From Neobacillus sp. CF12 (GTDB lineage Bacteria; Bacillota; Bacilli; Bacillales; Cytobacillaceae): a DNA stretch of 64,000 nucleotides. Made by a program: the position numbers and the translations under genes. Below are positions 1 through 7,462 of this stretch, piece after piece; within the stretch, counting starts at the first letter, position 1, and every line of letters starts with the position of its first letter. The stretch covers positions 862,501 to 926,500 of the forward strand of contig NZ_JAUCEU010000007.1 in the NCBI RefSeq assembly GCF_030348765.1. Reading direction: 5' to 3'. A model generated the notes under the pieces. It saw only the letters and a program-made list of their open reading frames with translations, was not told the origin of the DNA and did not search any database.

Positions 1-47
1 TCGCCGCAGCGATACCCGTTCTTTCACTATCGCCCCCATTAGTTGAA
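1..47 (-). repeat. Dispersed terminator-like repeat, copy 1 (cut by window edge)
   Basis: Right part of the repeat family described at 3709-3800. The hairpin core TCGC/GCGA and a variant CGCCCCCATTAG arm are visible. It lies downstream of the minus-strand AlkD-like gene. Confidence 0.7.
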
Positions 48-86
48 AAAGGACGATCACCATTTATGTGGAAATCGTCCTTTTTT
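46..86 (+). terminator. Bidirectional intrinsic terminator
   Basis: An A-run, the arms GGACGAT (51-57) and ATCGTCC (74-80), and a T-run form a hairpin flanked by A and T tracts, so it can stop transcription from either side. Confidence 0.75.
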
Positions 87-331
87 ATTTCCTGCTGAAC
101 AGTATCGTTGTACTGTGCAGCTGGAAAGTTGTTCTTCTTAAAGATAAGCGCTCTACAGACCAAAAAGAGATAGTGGGTTAATCCTTTACATCTTCCTTGT
201 ATATTTCACTAACTAGCTGCCATAACGCGTTGTTTTCTTTATTTTTCGGTCCAATCCTATTACAATTTTCATATTGAGGCTTTGAATTCCTTTATTTTTT
301 GCATTAAACCCTAATAAATTTTCAGAGGTAA

Positions 332-1000
332 CTAATTATTATGTCGTTTGTTAACTTCAATTGTAATGAACTCCGGCAAATAGCTGGGAGTACATCCTTT
401 TGCTACTATTTCATCTTTGTAAAGACCCGTTTTCTCACCAAGTTTAATACAACGTGCACGATTCTTTTCATCATAAACGCCTATCCAGCCTGCGGTGAAA
501 TTCATAGCCCATTGAACTTCCGGTTCTTCCTGCGTAATATTAGCTTCTAATGCAGATAGCAAGTATGCAGTGTTATCAGGCGGTGTTTGTCCAGTCCATC
601 TCAATCGCCCTTGATAATACCAGAAAGCTCGCCTTTGAAGAGCAGAAGGACTATTTTCCCATGACTCCATCAATGCAATATTCTTCTTGTCTTTGGTGAG
701 CTGATTAGCCATTAACCAATCCATTAAGTTATTTCGCTCATCAAAAGTGTGAGTCTGCATATCCTTATCAAGCTTATTTAGCAGATCTTGTGAAAGAAGT
801 TTTTTGTCCATAATTAAGATTGCTAATAGTCTGGGCAAAAACTTTTCGGTTGACCAAAGTTCCATAGCTAGTTCGTGATCTTTTTTAATGTCCTTCGCGA
901 TTTTTCGTAAGTCGCCTAGCTTAGTTTTACTATTGATCTGAGGTAGAATGTTTTCTGCTTTTGAAAAGCGTTTTATTTCTGTACCTTTATTTTCATTCAT
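332..1000 (-). CDS. DNA alkylation repair protein, AlkD/HEAT-like
   Basis: A 222-residue soluble protein with an all-helical pattern. It resembles the DNA_alkylation (AlkC/AlkD) family, whose HEAT-like repeats cradle damaged DNA and excise N-alkylpurines. The cues are the spaced tryptophans (WSTEKF, DWLM, WENSPSALQRRAFW) and the overall length. The start is an ATG 7 bases after AAAGGAG. The catalytic aspartate cannot be assigned by eye, so activity is inferred from family only. It is followed by a repeat copy and a bidirectional terminator. An unrelated HEAT-like helical protein is the alternative. Confidence 0.7.
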   Translation of the reverse strand: MNENKGTEIKRFSKAENILPQINSKTKLGDLRKIAKDIKKDHELAMELWSTEKFLPRLLAILIMDKKLLSQDLLNKLDKDMQTHTFDERNNLMDWLMANQLTKDKKNIALMESWENSPSALQRRAFWYYQGRLRWTGQTPPDNTAYLLSALEANITQEEPEVQWAMNFTAGWIGVYDEKNRARCIKLGEKTGLYKDEIVAKGCTPSYLPEFITIEVNKRHNN

Positions 1001-1295
1001 CTTATACAGCTCCTTTATTAAAGCACTGTTTCATAATATGTCCTTGACGGGATATATCAAGAACTTAATTTCGTTATAAGTCTTATTGCAGTGGTGTGTC
1101 TCCAAAGTTAATATTGTAGTATATATCGTATTAAAGCTTTCTCCACCTATAATAGAAGAGCAACCATCTTTAATATAATAATAACATTTACTTCCTTTTA
1201 ATTGGATACGAAAAGAGCATTCCTTTTTAAAGAAACGCACCCTGTTAGTTCAATTAGCATCATAATACTTTAGATTTACTACTTCTCCTGGGAGT

Positions 1296-1421
1296 TTATC
1301 TACCGAACAAAACAACTCCCATCATAAAAAAACATACAATAGAAATTATGTTTAAAATTATTATCAACTTTGACTTACGAGAAATATAAGTAAAAAAAGT
1401 AACATAAGGACAACAAAACAT
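1296..1421 (-). CDS. Possible small membrane protein (41 aa)
   Basis: A short ORF lies 30 bases downstream of the HEAT-like gene on the same strand. It starts ATG after GGAAAAGG and encodes two cysteines near the N-terminus and one hydrophobic segment of about 20 residues in the C-terminal half. Its stop lies inside a hairpin with arms GGGAGTT and AACTCCC (1289-1322). Reading frame, spacing and hydrophobicity fit a small membrane protein made with its neighbour, but no homologue is recognised. Confidence 0.35.
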   Translation of the reverse strand: MFCCPYVTFFTYISRKSKLIIILNIISIVCFFMMGVVLFGR

Positions 1422-1451
1422 ACCTTTTCCAATATCCCCTCTAGCAATGGT

Positions 1452-2441
1452 TCAAAAGTCATTCAACAAATTATTAAGTTCTTCCCCTCCCCTTTTTAAA
1501 TATTCTATATACCAGGTTTCTTTCTCAATTATAATTATTTCGAGTGCTCTAACTTTTGCAATATCTTGTAATTTTAATAAAGAATCTAAATCAAATTGGT
1601 TAGTTCTTATCCAAATATCCGCCAAGGATTCTCCACAAGTAAATCTTATATCTTCGCTATCTGTTAAATCATTTGCAAAACGAAAAAGAGCATCTTTAAC
1701 TTCGCTACTATCGTATCTAACTAAAAGAGTAGCTGCATATTCACGCTCAAGCTCACAAGCTGTCTTATCCAGCAATAAATCAATGAATTTTTTAGGCGTA
1801 AGTTCTTCCCCTCCGCTTTTTAAAAATTTTTTATACCAGGTTGGTTTCTTCATCATAATTTTGTAGAGTACTACTAATTTTGCTATACCTTGTAAATTTA
1901 ATAAAGAATCTAAATCAAAATGGTTAGTTCTTATCCAAATATCCGCCAAGGATTCTCCACAAGCACGTCTTATCAATTTGTTATCTGTCAAATCATTTGC
2001 AACACGAAAAAGAGCATCTTTAACTTCGCTACTATCGTATCTAACTAAAAGAGTAGCTGCATATTCACGCTCAAGCTCACAAGCTGTCTTATCCAGCAAT
2101 AAATCAATGAATTTTTTAGGCGTAAGTTCTTCCCCTCCGCTTTTTAAAAATTTTTTATACCAGGTTGGTTTCTTCATCATAATTTTGTCGAGTACTACTA
2201 ATTTTGCTATACCTTGTAAATTTAATAAAGAATCTAAATCAAAATGGTTAGTTCTTATCCAAATATCCGCCAAGGATTCTCCACAAGCACGTCTTATCAA
2301 TTTGTTATCTGTCAAATCATTTGCAACACGAAAAAGGGCATCTTTAAAATCGCTACTATCGTATCTTCTTAATGCTGGACCGATACGTGCACCAACACTA
2401 GCTGTCTTATCCAGCAATAAATCAATAAATTTATTATGCAT
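1452..2441 (-). CDS. HEAT-like protein of three near-identical repeats
   Basis: A 329-residue protein made of three helical modules of 106, 108 and about 112 residues. Each begins KFIDLLLDKT and contains a CGESLADIWIRTN block and a C-terminal GGEEL. Modules 1 and 2 are almost identical from mid-module onward and module 3 has diverged. The first 20 residues of module 1 are unlike the others and two residues shorter. The helical pattern resembles HEAT/armadillo proteins, so a protein-binding scaffold is likely. No catalytic motif is seen. The start is an ATG after AAAGGAGG. The 324-bp DNA repeats imply recent unequal recombination, and copy number may vary between strains. Function is unknown. 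Confidence 0.7.
   Translation of the reverse strand: MHNKFIDLLLDKTASVGARIGPALRRYDSSDFKDALFRVANDLTDNKLIRRACGESLADIWIRTNHFDLDSLLNLQGIAKLVVLDKIMMKKPTWYKKFLKSGGEELTPKKFIDLLLDKTACELEREYAATLLVRYDSSEVKDALFRVANDLTDNKLIRRACGESLADIWIRTNHFDLDSLLNLQGIAKLVVLYKIMMKKPTWYKKFLKSGGEELTPKKFIDLLLDKTACELEREYAATLLVRYDSSEVKDALFRFANDLTDSEDIRFTCGESLADIWIRTNQFDLDSLLKLQDIAKVRALEIIIIEKETWYIEYLKRGGEELNNLLNDF
1790..2441 (-). repeat. 324-bp tandem coding repeats
   Basis: Long stretches recur at exactly 324-bp spacing, for example the segment ending at 1800 and again at 2124. Some stretches of more than 100 bases look identical. They encode modules 1 and 2 and the start of module 3 of the HEAT-like protein. Confidence 0.85.
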
Positions 2442-2512
2442 AGAATTCCTCCTTTAATTAAATTTATTTTTGCATATTTATCATATATTCTTTAACTTTA
2501 TCTTTATTTCCT

Positions 2513-2561
2513 TGTTCAACTAAACTGCTCCGTTACTTTAAGTACAGTACTTCACAATCTA
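2513..2561 (-). repeat. Dispersed repeat, collapsed copy without hairpin
   Basis: The left flank (CAACTAAACTGCTCCGTTA) joins directly to the right flank (CTTTAAGTACAGTACTTCAC). The hairpin and one of the two CCGTTA direct repeats are missing, as expected from deletion between the direct repeats. Confidence 0.7.
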
Positions 2562-2572
2562 TTTTTAAATTC

Positions 2573-2660
2573 AAATCATAATCATTACGTTTTATATTGA
2601 CAGAAAATTTAAAGCATAGTATATTCATAAAGGTATAAAAAGGAACCATTACGATTTGAA
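2573..2660 (+). promoter_or_regulatory. Zur-type operators and sigma-A promoter
   Basis: A near-palindrome AAATCATAATCATTACGT (2573 onward) resembles the Bacillus Zur box (TCGTAAT-N-ATTACGA). It precedes a strong promoter: TTGACA (2597-2602), 17 bases, TATATT (2620-2625). A second half-site, ATTACGATTT, lies at 2648-2657 inside a hairpin with arms AAAGGAAC and GTTCCTTT followed by T5. Transcription would run towards the ZinT-like gene about 300 bases downstream, so zinc-repressed expression is inferred. The early hairpin may attenuate. Confidence 0.55.
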
Positions 2661-2941
2661 TAAAATATAAAGTTCCTTTTTAAATAATTTACGAAAGGTG
2701 ATAAATATGAGGACAGTTGTTTAAATCTTTTGTTTCTATCCAAGTCTTTTAGACATTTAAGAATTTATTACTAGTAATATCCACGTACATATTCTGTGTT
2801 AATTCATTTCTGGATTCTTGTTTTATTAAAACAAGAAACTGATTGAGTTTGTCAGCTGGTATTTCTTAATTTAAAAAGTCAGAAAAAAACAAGTCGTAAT
2901 CGTTATTATTTTATTAAAAAAGAAAAGGAGAGTTTATATTT

Positions 2942-3661
2942 ATGAAAAAAGACCTTATAAAATCAATAGTTGCGTTTTCCTTATTAGGTACAATGCTGGC
3001 AGGATGCCAAGAAAAAGTAGATACACCTGTTAAAAATACTTCTTCTGATTCTGAATCTACAGAAAGTACCGAGCATTCCCATAATCATAGCCATGTACAT
3101 AGTCACGATGATGAAAAAAAGCAAGAGATATATTCAGGGATATTCCAAGATGACGAAGTTGAAGATAGAGAATTATCAGATTGGGAAGGAGATTGGCAAT
3201 CACTCTATCCTTTTTTATTAGATGGAATTTTAGATGAGGTCTTACATAAAAAAGTCGAAACAAACAAAGATAAAACCTTTGAAGAGTACAAAGATTATTA
3301 TAAAGTCGGGTATGAAACCGACATTGAACGAATCGTTATAAAAGATAATACGATCACATTTTATAAAAATGGAGAAGGAAAAACAGGAGAATATAAGTAT
3401 CATGGATACAAGATTTTAACTTATGAATCTGGAAATAGAGGAGTACGTTATCTTTTTGATTTAGTTGAAGAAGTTAATGGGGTACCAAAACATGTCCAAT
3501 TTAGTGATCATAGTATTTATCCAACAAAATCAGAACATTACCATATTTATTTTGGGGGTGAAGAGCATGACACTCTTTTAAATGAATTGGAGAATTGGCC
3601 AACTTATTATCCTTCTAATTTAAGTGGGAAAGAAATCGTAGAAGAAATGAATGCACATTAA
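2942..3661 (+). CDS. ZinT-like zinc-binding lipoprotein
   Basis: A 239-residue exported lipoprotein. It has a signal peptide ending in the lipobox LAGC (Cys22), then a His-rich linker at residues 45-56 with alternating His, then a ZinT/YodA-type domain from about residue 60 (SDWEGDWQSLYP, HYHIYFGG). ZinT domains bind zinc or cadmium in the envelope and pass zinc to ABC uptake systems. The His-rich linker is typical of zinc scavengers. The start is an ATG after AAAAGGAG, and an intrinsic terminator follows. The upstream Zur-type sites support induction in zinc starvation. It stands alone, without AdcA/ZnuA transporter genes nearby. Confidence 0.85.
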   Translation: MKKDLIKSIVAFSLLGTMLAGCQEKVDTPVKNTSSDSESTESTEHSHNHSHVHSHDDEKKQEIYSGIFQDDEVEDRELSDWEGDWQSLYPFLLDGILDEVLHKKVETNKDKTFEEYKDYYKVGYETDIERIVIKDNTITFYKNGEGKTGEYKYHGYKILTYESGNRGVRYLFDLVEEVNGVPKHVQFSDHSIYPTKSEHYHIYFGGEEHDTLLNELENWPTYYPSNLSGKEIVEEMNAH

Positions 3662-3672
3662 TTGTAAAACGG

Positions 3673-3697
3673 CCGCATTGTATGCGGTTTTTTTTGT
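3673..3697 (+). terminator. Terminator of the ZinT-like gene
   Basis: The arms CCGCA and TGCGG, with a 5-base loop, are followed by T8, 11 bases after the stop codon. Confidence 0.8.
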
Positions 3698-3708
3698 TAT
3701 CCTGGCTA

Positions 3709-3800
3709 ATTCAACTAAACTGCACCGTTAGTGGAACAAAAAAAGGCTTTACCCTTATTAAAGTAAAGCACCCTATAGTTTAAGTACAAAACTTCACAAT
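3709..3800 (-). repeat. Dispersed terminator-like repeat, complete copy
   Basis: Reference copy. On the plus strand it reads CAACTAAACTGCACCGTTAG, an A-run, hairpin arms GCTTTAC/GTAAAGC, then CACCCTATAGTTTAAGTACA and CTTCACAAT. On the minus strand the hairpin is followed by T7, giving an intrinsic terminator 4 bases after the stop of the minus-strand gene at 3804. Confidence 0.85.
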
Positions 3801-3803
3801 ATT

Positions 3804-4334
3804 TTAATTCGTAATATCTGTTCCTTCGGCATAATCCCAAGTTACATAATTTAATTCAATATCTCTACCTTGAATTGCACTTACATCTGCTGTCATTGTA
3901 AACTTTTGACCAATTCCAATATGTTCAGTATAAACCATAGTTGATTTAGCAATTTTAACTCCATTTTTATCATAAATAAAATAATCAATAAATACATCCT
4001 TTAATGCTTTACCACTGGTATTTATCATTGTATAACTTTTTATGAAGGTTGTTTCATTTTTTATTACATCAATTTTTGCATTATAAATCATATCCCAAAG
4101 TTTATCTCCAAATTCCATATCTTCTACTTTTTGTTTAATTTCTGCTATTTCTTTTTTTTGTGCTTTTATTTCTGCTTTTGCTTTTACTTCTTTTATTGCT
4201 TTTTCTTCTAAGCTTGAAGCTAATTTGTGATTTTTAATTCCTAATTTGTGAATTTTAATTCCTTGATAAATCCCAATACTTAACAGAAAAATTGAAATAA
4301 TAACAAGTATAAAACTAAAAATATTCTTTTTCAA
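3804..4334 (-). CDS. Membrane-anchored coiled-coil protein, unknown function
   Basis: A 176-residue protein with an N-terminal membrane segment (about residues 5-26), a charged coiled coil (about 30-72, rich in K, E and A) and a beta-rich extracellular domain (about 90-170) of the general kind seen in FxLYD-type surface proteins. The start is TTG, 7 bases after AGGGGGA. It may be co-expressed with the short ORF ending at 4338. A repeat-type terminator follows directly. No family is recognised with certainty, and a role at the cell surface is inferred from topology only. Confidence 0.65.
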   Translation of the reverse strand: MKKNIFSFILVIISIFLLSIGIYQGIKIHKLGIKNHKLASSLEEKAIKEVKAKAEIKAQKKEIAEIKQKVEDMEFGDKLWDMIYNAKIDVIKNETTFIKSYTMINTSGKALKDVFIDYFIYDKNGVKIAKSTMVYTEHIGIGQKFTMTADVSAIQGRDIELNYVTWDYAEGTDITN

Positions 4335-4337
4335 AAA

Positions 4338-4505
4338 TCATTCCCCCTTTGAATATTTTAAATATTCTGATAAATAAAGCCAAGTATGTTCAGTCCAAGT
4401 TCTTTGCATTTGTGTATGACCTCGATGGCATCTGATGGTTGAAAAAGAAAAATCCCCCCCACGAATGATTGCCCTTTTCCCAAATTCTTTTTCAATTAAG
4501 TCCAT
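4338..4505 (-). CDS. Possible small protein (55 aa), possibly frameshifted
   Basis: An ORF on the same strand ends 3 bases before the next gene, a spacing typical of translational coupling. It contains a run of seven G (seven C on plus, near 4454-4460). Removing one G opens an alternative frame that also looks protein-like (GLNILGFI). It is therefore either a real small gene or a frameshifted remnant. No homologue is recognised. Confidence 0.3.
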   Translation of the reverse strand: MDLIEKEFGKRAIIRGGDFSFSTIRCHRGHTQMQRTWTEHTWLYLSEYLKYSKGE

Positions 4506-5050
4506 ACCTTTATTTAACTAAACAAATTAATACAAACGAATATAAAACTAAAATTTGTAATCCAATAGATAATAATTTTTTCTCCATTTCTATTTCACAT
4601 CCCTTTTTTCTACGTTCCCGTTTAACTCAATAAGTAGATATTCTTCATAAATTTGAGCAAGGTAGAGACTCAACTAATTCTTATGATTGCTCAACGCAAA
4701 TAATCATTCCAGAAAACTTCATTTTGTATTAAGTAAAGCTTAAAATTGACTTCCTTGTAACTAGTCATTATAGATACCAATTAATTTATCGTTCTAACAA
4801 AGCAAAACATTTAATCCCAAAGGATTACATCTATCATCTTATTCAACTAACCTGCTCCTTTAGTTCAATAAGAAAAAGGCTGCCGTATTTAGCAGCCAGC
4901 TCTTGAGGTAAAGACCCGTTACTTGAAGAAGAGAACCTTCGTTAATTTAAGTATATTTCTTCACAATCTTTTTAATTTAGTATTAAACCTTCCCTTTAAA
5001 AACAGCTTTAAATACCTAAAATATATATTCAACTTCAAAGTCGGTTGAAA
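4506..5050. other. Intergenic stretch
   Basis: Apart from the repeat copy at 4841-4968 nothing is recognisable here. The rest is AT-rich and lacks convincing ORFs or hairpins. Confidence 0.5.
4841..4968 (-). repeat. Dispersed terminator-like repeat, longer variant
   Basis: The left flank is ATTCAACTAACCTGC. Hairpin arms GGCTGC/GCAGCC lie at 4878-4897 next to an A-run. A duplicated right part ends in CTTCACAATC. It lies downstream of the minus-strand amidase gene. Confidence 0.75.
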
Positions 5051-5779
5051 TTAATCCATTTTTTCTAAATCCCAATCAAAAGTTAGAATTGCAGATTGTT
5101 TCGATTTATGTTTAAGGAGGGGTTTACCGTTCTTAATGATCAGACTTTCAGCTTCCCAAAAGGTAACTGACTCATCTTCTCCAGTACGATTACAAACAAA
5201 TAAACATAATCCAGTATCTATCGATCTTTGTTCCCACTCACCGTTTGGTCCGTATAGACCTGGACCCCAGGCGGACGGGGCAATTAGAATCTCTGCTCCT
5301 TTAGCTAAAAATCTGTCTGCAATATTTTTAGTGTAGGCATCTGCACATATTAAAACACCAATTTTAACATTTTCCATATTTATTGGTTCAATGAAAGCAC
5401 CGGAAGTAGACCAATCATCTATTATACTTGTTATTTTCCTTTGTTTTCCTATTATTTGACCATCTCGGTTTATAGCAAACACTGAATTATAAAGCTCTCC
5501 ACTTTCTGACTTTTCAGGACAACCAAGAAATACAACAGTATTCAAAGACCGAATTAAATCTAAAAAGTTTGTCATCCATTCATCGGGTTGCTGCTTTATC
5601 CACTTAGTTCCGATCTTTTGAGAAAATTGCAAGCCACTAACTGCTAATTCGGGGGTTATAATCCAATCTACATTTTGATCTGCCGCTCGTTTAACTGCTT
5701 TTTCAATAAGACATTGATTTTTTTTTATTTCACCTGCGATTGGTAGCAAGTGCAATAAAGCAACTCTTAATTTACTCAA
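5051..5779 (-). CDS. Carbon-nitrogen hydrolase (nitrilase superfamily)
   Basis: A 242-residue single-domain enzyme of the CN-hydrolase fold, which cleaves C-N bonds of amides. The catalytic Glu-Lys-Cys triad is visible: Glu44 in TPELAVSG, Lys115 in KQRKI and Cys145 in LICADAY. The C-terminal half carries the expected LIAPSAWGPG and CNRTG segments. No signal peptide is seen, so it is cytosolic. The substrate is not predictable, but short omega-amidase-type members have a similar length. The start is an ATG after AAAGGGGG. It is monocistronic, with a repeat-type terminator downstream. Confidence 0.88.
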   Translation of the reverse strand: MSKLRVALLHLLPIAGEIKKNQCLIEKAVKRAADQNVDWIITPELAVSGLQFSQKIGTKWIKQQPDEWMTNFLDLIRSLNTVVFLGCPEKSESGELYNSVFAINRDGQIIGKQRKITSIIDDWSTSGAFIEPINMENVKIGVLICADAYTKNIADRFLAKGAEILIAPSAWGPGLYGPNGEWEQRSIDTGLCLFVCNRTGEDESVTFWEAESLIIKNGKPLLKHKSKQSAILTFDWDLEKMD

Positions 5780-5869
5780 ATTAAATCCCCCTTTTAGATA
5801 TTAAAATTAATGTAATTAAAAATTATATCATTCTGTTTATATTTCTAAGTAATAATAATTCTGACAAGA

Positions 5870-5950
5870 CTAATTGATCTAATCTGCCCTGTTAGTTAAT
5901 AAGAAAAAGCCACCTGGAATGGTAGCTAGATCTTCAACTCTTGCGTTCAA
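5870..5950 (-). repeat. Dispersed terminator-like repeat, diverged copy
   Basis: Variant left flank CTGCCCTGTTAGTTAATAAG, hairpin GCCACC/GGTAGC next to an A-run, then TCTTCAACTCTTGCG. It lies upstream of the amidase gene and so is not obviously at a gene end. Confidence 0.6.
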
Positions 5951-6159
5951 AAGGGTAACTGTACTGCTGGATTACTTATGTTTTAATACGGTTTACCAAA
6001 TGGTTATAGGGACAAAGTAAATTTTGAAAATAAAGTGTTAATTACTATATAACTTCATTACAAACTAGTTCCATTGACTAATAATATATGTTTACACTAA
6101 ATCTTTCCCATGGTAAACTTTTGTGCAAAAAAGAAACATTTTAACCTATTTAACATATG

Positions 6160-6215
6160 ATTCATTAGGGAAAAAACAACTTCTTTAGGGAAAAAAGTTT
6201 TCTTTAAGAAAAAAC
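6160..6215. repeat. Short A-rich repeats before the DoxX-like gene
   Basis: Three imperfect copies of a TTAGGGAAAAAA-like unit lie in the leader of the gene at 6231. Their function is unknown and they may reflect polymerase slippage. Confidence 0.5.
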
Positions 6216-6230
6216 AAAGGAGGAAAAATT

Positions 6231-6773
6231 TTGGTAAAAATAAGAAAATGTGTAGGATTGTTTCCATCACTTATTGTTTTAATGCGTATTCTTTTTGGAG
6301 TAGGTTGGTTATTGGCAGGAGTGACTAAAATTACTGATAAGTTATGGTTTAGCGAACCAGGTTTATTTTTGAAGGATTATCTAATAAATTCATTACAAAA
6401 GTCCAATGTCCCACCCTTTTATAAAGTTTTTTTAGAGAATATAGCTTTAGAACATGTAATGGTTTTGAACTACGTTATCCCAATTGCCCAAATTATACTT
6501 GGTATATTTCTTATTGTAGGTTTATTTACCATACCTTCTATCCTTTCTTGTCTCTTTATGCATATTAACTTTATACTTTCTGGAAATATAAATTTAATTA
6601 GCCTGATTCTTTATACAAGTGCATTTTCATTAATTATTTTTAGGTCAAATATATATTACTTCAGTCTCGATAAATATTTTAAATTAGATACTCTGTTTGT
6701 CATCTATGAAAAAGAAGGAAAAAGAACTGCCTCTATACCATCTAATAAAGAAAAAAATTATAGTAGTTCTTAA
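6231..6773 (+). CDS. DoxX-like membrane protein
   Basis: A 180-residue protein with about four transmembrane helices (roughly residues 12-32, 78-100, 103-120 and 124-142). The first helix motif, R-x-x-x-GVGWLLAGVTKI, resembles the DoxX/TQO small-subunit family, whose members act in membrane redox chemistry. The start is TTG, 8 bases after AAAGGAGG. The C-terminal 35 residues are polar. It stands alone, so partner and substrate are unknown. Confidence 0.65.
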   Translation: MVKIRKCVGLFPSLIVLMRILFGVGWLLAGVTKITDKLWFSEPGLFLKDYLINSLQKSNVPPFYKVFLENIALEHVMVLNYVIPIAQIILGIFLIVGLFTIPSILSCLFMHINFILSGNINLISLILYTSAFSLIIFRSNIYYFSLDKYFKLDTLFVIYEKEGKRTASIPSNKEKNYSSS

Positions 6774-6782
6774 ATAGTGCTT

Positions 6783-6881
6783 TTAGTTAAATATTCCTTT
6801 TAACATTGTACCTATCCAATAGAGCAACCCTATAATATTAAACAAAATAAAAATATATAACAAAACTGTTGTAATCCTCAA
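6783..6881 (-). CDS. Small membrane protein (32 aa)
   Basis: A very short ORF with an excellent ribosome binding site: AAGGGGGA, 7 bases, TTG. It encodes one hydrophobic helix (LLYIFILFNIIGLLYW) and a short polar tail. The binding site and membrane-type sequence support a real small protein, although such ORFs are usually unannotated and no homologue is recognised. Confidence 0.45.
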   Translation of the reverse strand: MRITTVLLYIFILFNIIGLLYWIGTMLKGIFN

Positions 6882-7039
6882 TGTCAATTCCCCCTTACTA
6901 CTCAATTTTTAGTTAATATATCATTATTTAAAATTAAATTCTAAAATACCACTTCAATTTTATGAAAATTAAAAACTGTCATTATTATGACGGTTTTCTT
7001 TTGTACTTCATTAAACTTTGTTCTATTTATGATACAAGC

Positions 7040-7462
7040 TTGCTTAATCTTGAACTCCCTCAGTTTGATACGAATATCTCTTGAATGCTCACTTATTCGC
7101 AGGATTTCATAACCCTTGTAATTGGATTTACGTGTAATTGAAATGAGTTCAGATCATCTTGGCTTCGTGAAGGCATAGTTAAATAAAGGAGTCAGCCGCC
7201 ACTCCATATTTTACCATATAATACACATCTCCACGCCGCCCTTGGAGGCTTTCCCTCCCATGTCTCAACGGGTCAATTGCCCTCTCATTCCTTCGTCATG
7301 CCTATCCAAGGGGTGGAGGCCAGTTATGCTAACCTGATGGGTCACAGTGCCCTTTTGTTTAAGAAACCTGGTACTCCGTGCATATTTGAAATCCTACGAA
7401 TAAGACAACATTCAAAAATCTAAGATAACTATTTAACTATAAGACTTTTAGTCATACTGTTT
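7040..7462 (-). ncRNA. Structured downstream end of IS110-type element; candidate bridge-RNA region
   Basis: About 400 bases of GC-richer, hairpin-rich non-coding DNA lie downstream of the broken IS110-family transposase. A 17-bp inverted repeat (16 of 17 match) bounds 7092-7404 (CTTATTCGCAGGATTTC and its complement). IS1111-type members of the IS110 family encode their bridge RNA downstream of the recombinase, so this is the expected place for it. A separate MITE-like insertion is the alternative. Confidence 0.4.

Noticed and set aside
1031..1240. 69-codon minus-strand ORF
   Set aside because: No ribosome binding site, no recognisable domain and atypical composition.
1447..2457. Plus-strand ORFs of 139 and 159 codons opposite the HEAT-like gene
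   Set aside because: They are antisense shadows created by the 324-bp repeats. No ribosome binding site and Ser-rich low-complexity translation.
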